Below, piece after piece: positions 62,418 to 64,000 of a DNA stretch of 64,000 nucleotides. The notes below the pieces were generated by a model. The model saw only the letters and a program-made list of their open reading frames with translations, was not told where the DNA came from and did not search any database. Position numbers and translations under genes: made by a program. Numbering within the stretch: position 1 is the first letter of the stretch; each line of letters opens with the position of its first letter. The DNA comes from Pyrobaculum oguniense TE7 (GTDB lineage Archaea; Thermoproteota; Thermoprotei; Thermoproteales; Thermoproteaceae), in NCBI GenBank assembly GCA_000247545.1, contig CP003316.1, positions 2,203,233-2,267,232 on the forward strand. Reading direction: 5' to 3'.

Positions 62418-62632
62418 AAGCGGTAAAAAAAGGTTTAAAAACTTTAACTCTTATACCTATTCGTCTTGACGCGTTGGGAAGATGTTAGACTATTGTTGTG
62501 GAACTAGTGTTGCTTGATTCTAACACCTTATTTAACTCGCTTCGGAGTAACCGTGATGATAGACAAATGGCGTAAGGCAACGCTACCTTGTAGACGTGCA
62601 ATATATATAATTAGCCACAACGCATATGCAGT

Positions 62633-63604
62633 ATGGACACGAAGACTGTAGACCTCCTCATGGAGGTGCAGTACAACTTCCCCCTTGTCGAGAGGCCTTT
62701 CCTCGCAGTCGCCGAGAGGATAGGCGCCAGCGAGGAGTGGGTGATAAATAGGCTCAGGGAGGCCGTCGTGGAGGGGGTTTTGAAGAGGATCGGCGCAATT
62801 CTAAATTACAGAAGCCGCGGACTCACGGCGGCGCTGGTGGGCATGGCGGTTCCCGAGGAGAAGATCGAGGAGGTAGCCGCCGAGGTGAACAAAGACCCCT
62901 ACGTCAGCCACAACTTCCAGCGGGACTACAAGCCGTACAACCTGTGGTTCGTAACGAAGGCCCAGACGAAGGAGGAGCTGGAGGCCAAGGTAGCCGCCGT
63001 TGCGAAGAAGTACGGGCTGGACTACGTAATTCTCTACTCCCTCAGAAGCTATAAGGTGGACGTCCGCTTCGATCTCAGAAAGGGCATTTCCTGGACCAAA
63101 GGCTACGTAATGCCGGAGAACCCCCCAAGCGTCTCCGAGGCGGGAGTCCCAATGGCGTTTTTTGGCAAGATAAAATCCCTGCCCTTGACCCCCGAGCCTT
63201 TTAAAGAGGCGGCGCAGATCCTAGGCGTATCGGTGCCGGAGGCCTTGCAGAAGATAAGGCAGCTCATAGAGCTGGGCATACTCCGCGACCTCCACGCCAC
63301 ATTAGACGGAGAGAAAGCCGGTTTTAGAGAAAACGCCATGGTGGTGATGAGAGACGTCAAGTGCGAGGAAATAGCGGTGTTGCCCATCTCCACCCACGTC
63401 GTCCTCCGAAACACAGTGCCTGGGAAGTGGGAATACCCGTGTTACTTCATGGTGCACGGCGTGTCGAGACAAGTCATTGAGGACTACGTCGGGGAGGCGT
63501 TGAGGAAGCTTGGCGTGAGGGAGTATAAGCTACTCTACAGCGTCAGGGACTTCTTAGGCGGAAGGGAAATGGCACGGCGCGTAGAGAAGGTGGCTGAGGA
63601 CTAA
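62633..63604 (+). CDS. ahbAB: Fused siroheme decarboxylase (AhbA-AhbB)
   Basis: This enzyme removes the acetate carboxyls from siroheme to give didecarboxysiroheme in the archaeal heme route. The 323-residue protein is two related Lrp-like halves. The first has [31 protein letters not shown] and [16 protein letters not shown]. The second has [39 protein letters not shown] and [15 protein letters not shown]. In many organisms AhbA and AhbB are separate; here they are one chain. ATG 62633 follows ATATATATAA. Confidence 0.9.
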   Translation: MDTKTVDLLMEVQYNFPLVERPFLAVAERIGASEEWVINRLREAVVEGVLKRIGAILNYRSRGLTAALVGMAVPEEKIEEVAAEVNKDPYVSHNFQRDYKPYNLWFVTKAQTKEELEAKVAAVAKKYGLDYVILYSLRSYKVDVRFDLRKGISWTKGYVMPENPPSVSEAGVPMAFFGKIKSLPLTPEPFKEAAQILGVSVPEALQKIRQLIELGILRDLHATLDGEKAGFRENAMVVMRDVKCEEIAVLPISTHVVLRNTVPGKWEYPCYFMVHGVSRQVIEDYVGEALRKLGVREYKLLYSVRDFLGGREMARRVEKVAED

Positions 63605-64000
63605 ACGCCTCCGTCTTTAAACTTACGGATTTCCTCCGCGGCTCTCCGCCCCACCTCAACAGGGTCGTCGCCTACAACCCTGACTATGTACTTTCTGCCG
63701 CCGGAGGCGTATCCCGCTATGAATTCCACAGTGCCGTTTCTAGCGAATGCCACGCCTCCGACAGCCACGTGGCAGCCGGCGCCCACCGCTTTGAGGAATT
63801 CCCTCTCAGCTATTGCCTCCAACGCGGCTTTGGGGTCGCTCGCCTTCTTTAACAAATCAATTAACCAACTATCGGCCTCCTTCACAACGGCCGCGACGAT
63901 GCCCTGGCCTGGCGGTGGGGGCAAGACCTCAGGCCTCAAGACTGCCAGCTTTATGGGGGGCGAGGCTCCGTATAGCCTATATATGCCGGCTACTGCCATA
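63601..64000 (-). CDS. hemC: Hydroxymethylbilane synthase (partial)
   Basis: Only the C-terminal 133 residues or so are in the window; the frame runs past its right end. [19 protein letters not shown] contains the cysteine that carries the dipyrromethane cofactor, and [17 protein letters not shown] is the conserved glycine-rich region before it. It polymerises porphobilinogen to hydroxymethylbilane and completes the early heme genes of the locus. The stop overlaps the fused decarboxylase tail to tail. Confidence 0.9.
   Translation of the reverse strand, partial: MAVAGIYRLYGASPPIKLAVLRPEVLPPPPGQGIVAAVVKEADSWLIDLLKKASDPKAALEAIAEREFLKAVGAGCHVAVGGVAFARNGTVEFIAGYASGGRKYIVRVVGDDPVEVGRRAAEEIRKFKDGGV

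Noticed and set aside
62551-62557. TGATGA-like box before the fused decarboxylase
   Set aside because: No CTGA box lies at the right distance, so a C/D-box RNA is not supported.
1-64000. CRISPR arrays, rRNA genes, intact insertion sequences, replication origin
   Set aside because: No regular short repeats with spacers, rRNA motifs, transposase genes or origin-like arrays were found.

Overview
The window is from a hyperthermophilic crenarchaeon of the order Thermoproteales, most likely a Pyrobaculum or a very close relative. The RNA polymerase large subunit is split into A' and A''. The genome carries paREP1- and paREP2-type families that are typical of Pyrobaculum. Most genes that start a transcript have a TATA-like box (TTTTTAAG, TTTATATA and similar) about 20-27 bases before a GTG or ATG, so leaderless mRNAs appear to be the rule. 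I used this spacing to set many starts. Tungsten aldehyde ferredoxin oxidoreductase, archaeal lipid enzymes and an Ahb-type heme pathway fit the same picture.

Layout. 1-10.7 kb, all minus strand: A-type ATP synthase F-E-A, then rpoH-rpoB-rpoA1-rpoA2-rpl30e-nusA-like. 11-25.5 kb: CDP-archaeol synthase (frameshifted in this sequence) with a C2H2 zinc-finger partner, a radical SAM protein, RadA, a C/D-box guide RNA candidate, a Trm5-like tRNA methyltransferase, DUF2070 and relatives, a family 4 uracil-DNA glycosylase, a CdvA-like coiled-coil protein, a RimK-like ligase and several tiny zinc-ribbon proteins. 25.7-36.2 kb: an ASCH protein, Xaa-Pro peptidase, methyltransferase, HD hydrolase, geranylgeranyl reductase-like flavoprotein, TyrRS, DUF371, a polyprenol/diacylglycerol-kinase-like membrane protein, PIN, NAD kinase and aldehyde ferredoxin oxidoreductase. 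36.3-41.8 kb: a complex I-like cluster in which nuoJ, nuoK and nuoD are open, but a NuoM-like gene, a second antiporter-like gene and nuoB carry stops and frameshifts. A radical SAM-TRAM protein follows. 42-49.8 kb: ilvD, DUF488, a ThDP enzyme with a 2-hydroxyacid dehydrogenase, and two PurP-family proteins around a solo ATP-cone protein and a small ferredoxin.

49.9-64 kb is a heme locus. It contains hemA, hemL, hemB, hemD, hemC (cut by the window end), cobA, sirC, a CbiX-like chelatase, a radical SAM AhbC/AhbD/NirJ homologue and a fused two-domain siroheme decarboxylase (AhbA/AhbB). Together they cover most of glutamyl-tRNA to uroporphyrinogen III to siroheme to heme. Interspersed are tRNA-Pro(CGG), a wrecked paREP2 copy, a paREP1 gene, a type IV pilin-like peptide and two Pyrobaculum-type secreted proteins of unknown role.

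I see no CRISPR array, rRNA, intact insertion sequence or replication origin. The most notable observations are the decaying complex I cluster, the carS frameshift, the C/D-box RNA, a 43-base inverted repeat linking the hemA 3' end to the paREP2 relic across tRNA-Pro, and the repeated use of one symmetric TATA box for two leaderless divergent genes.
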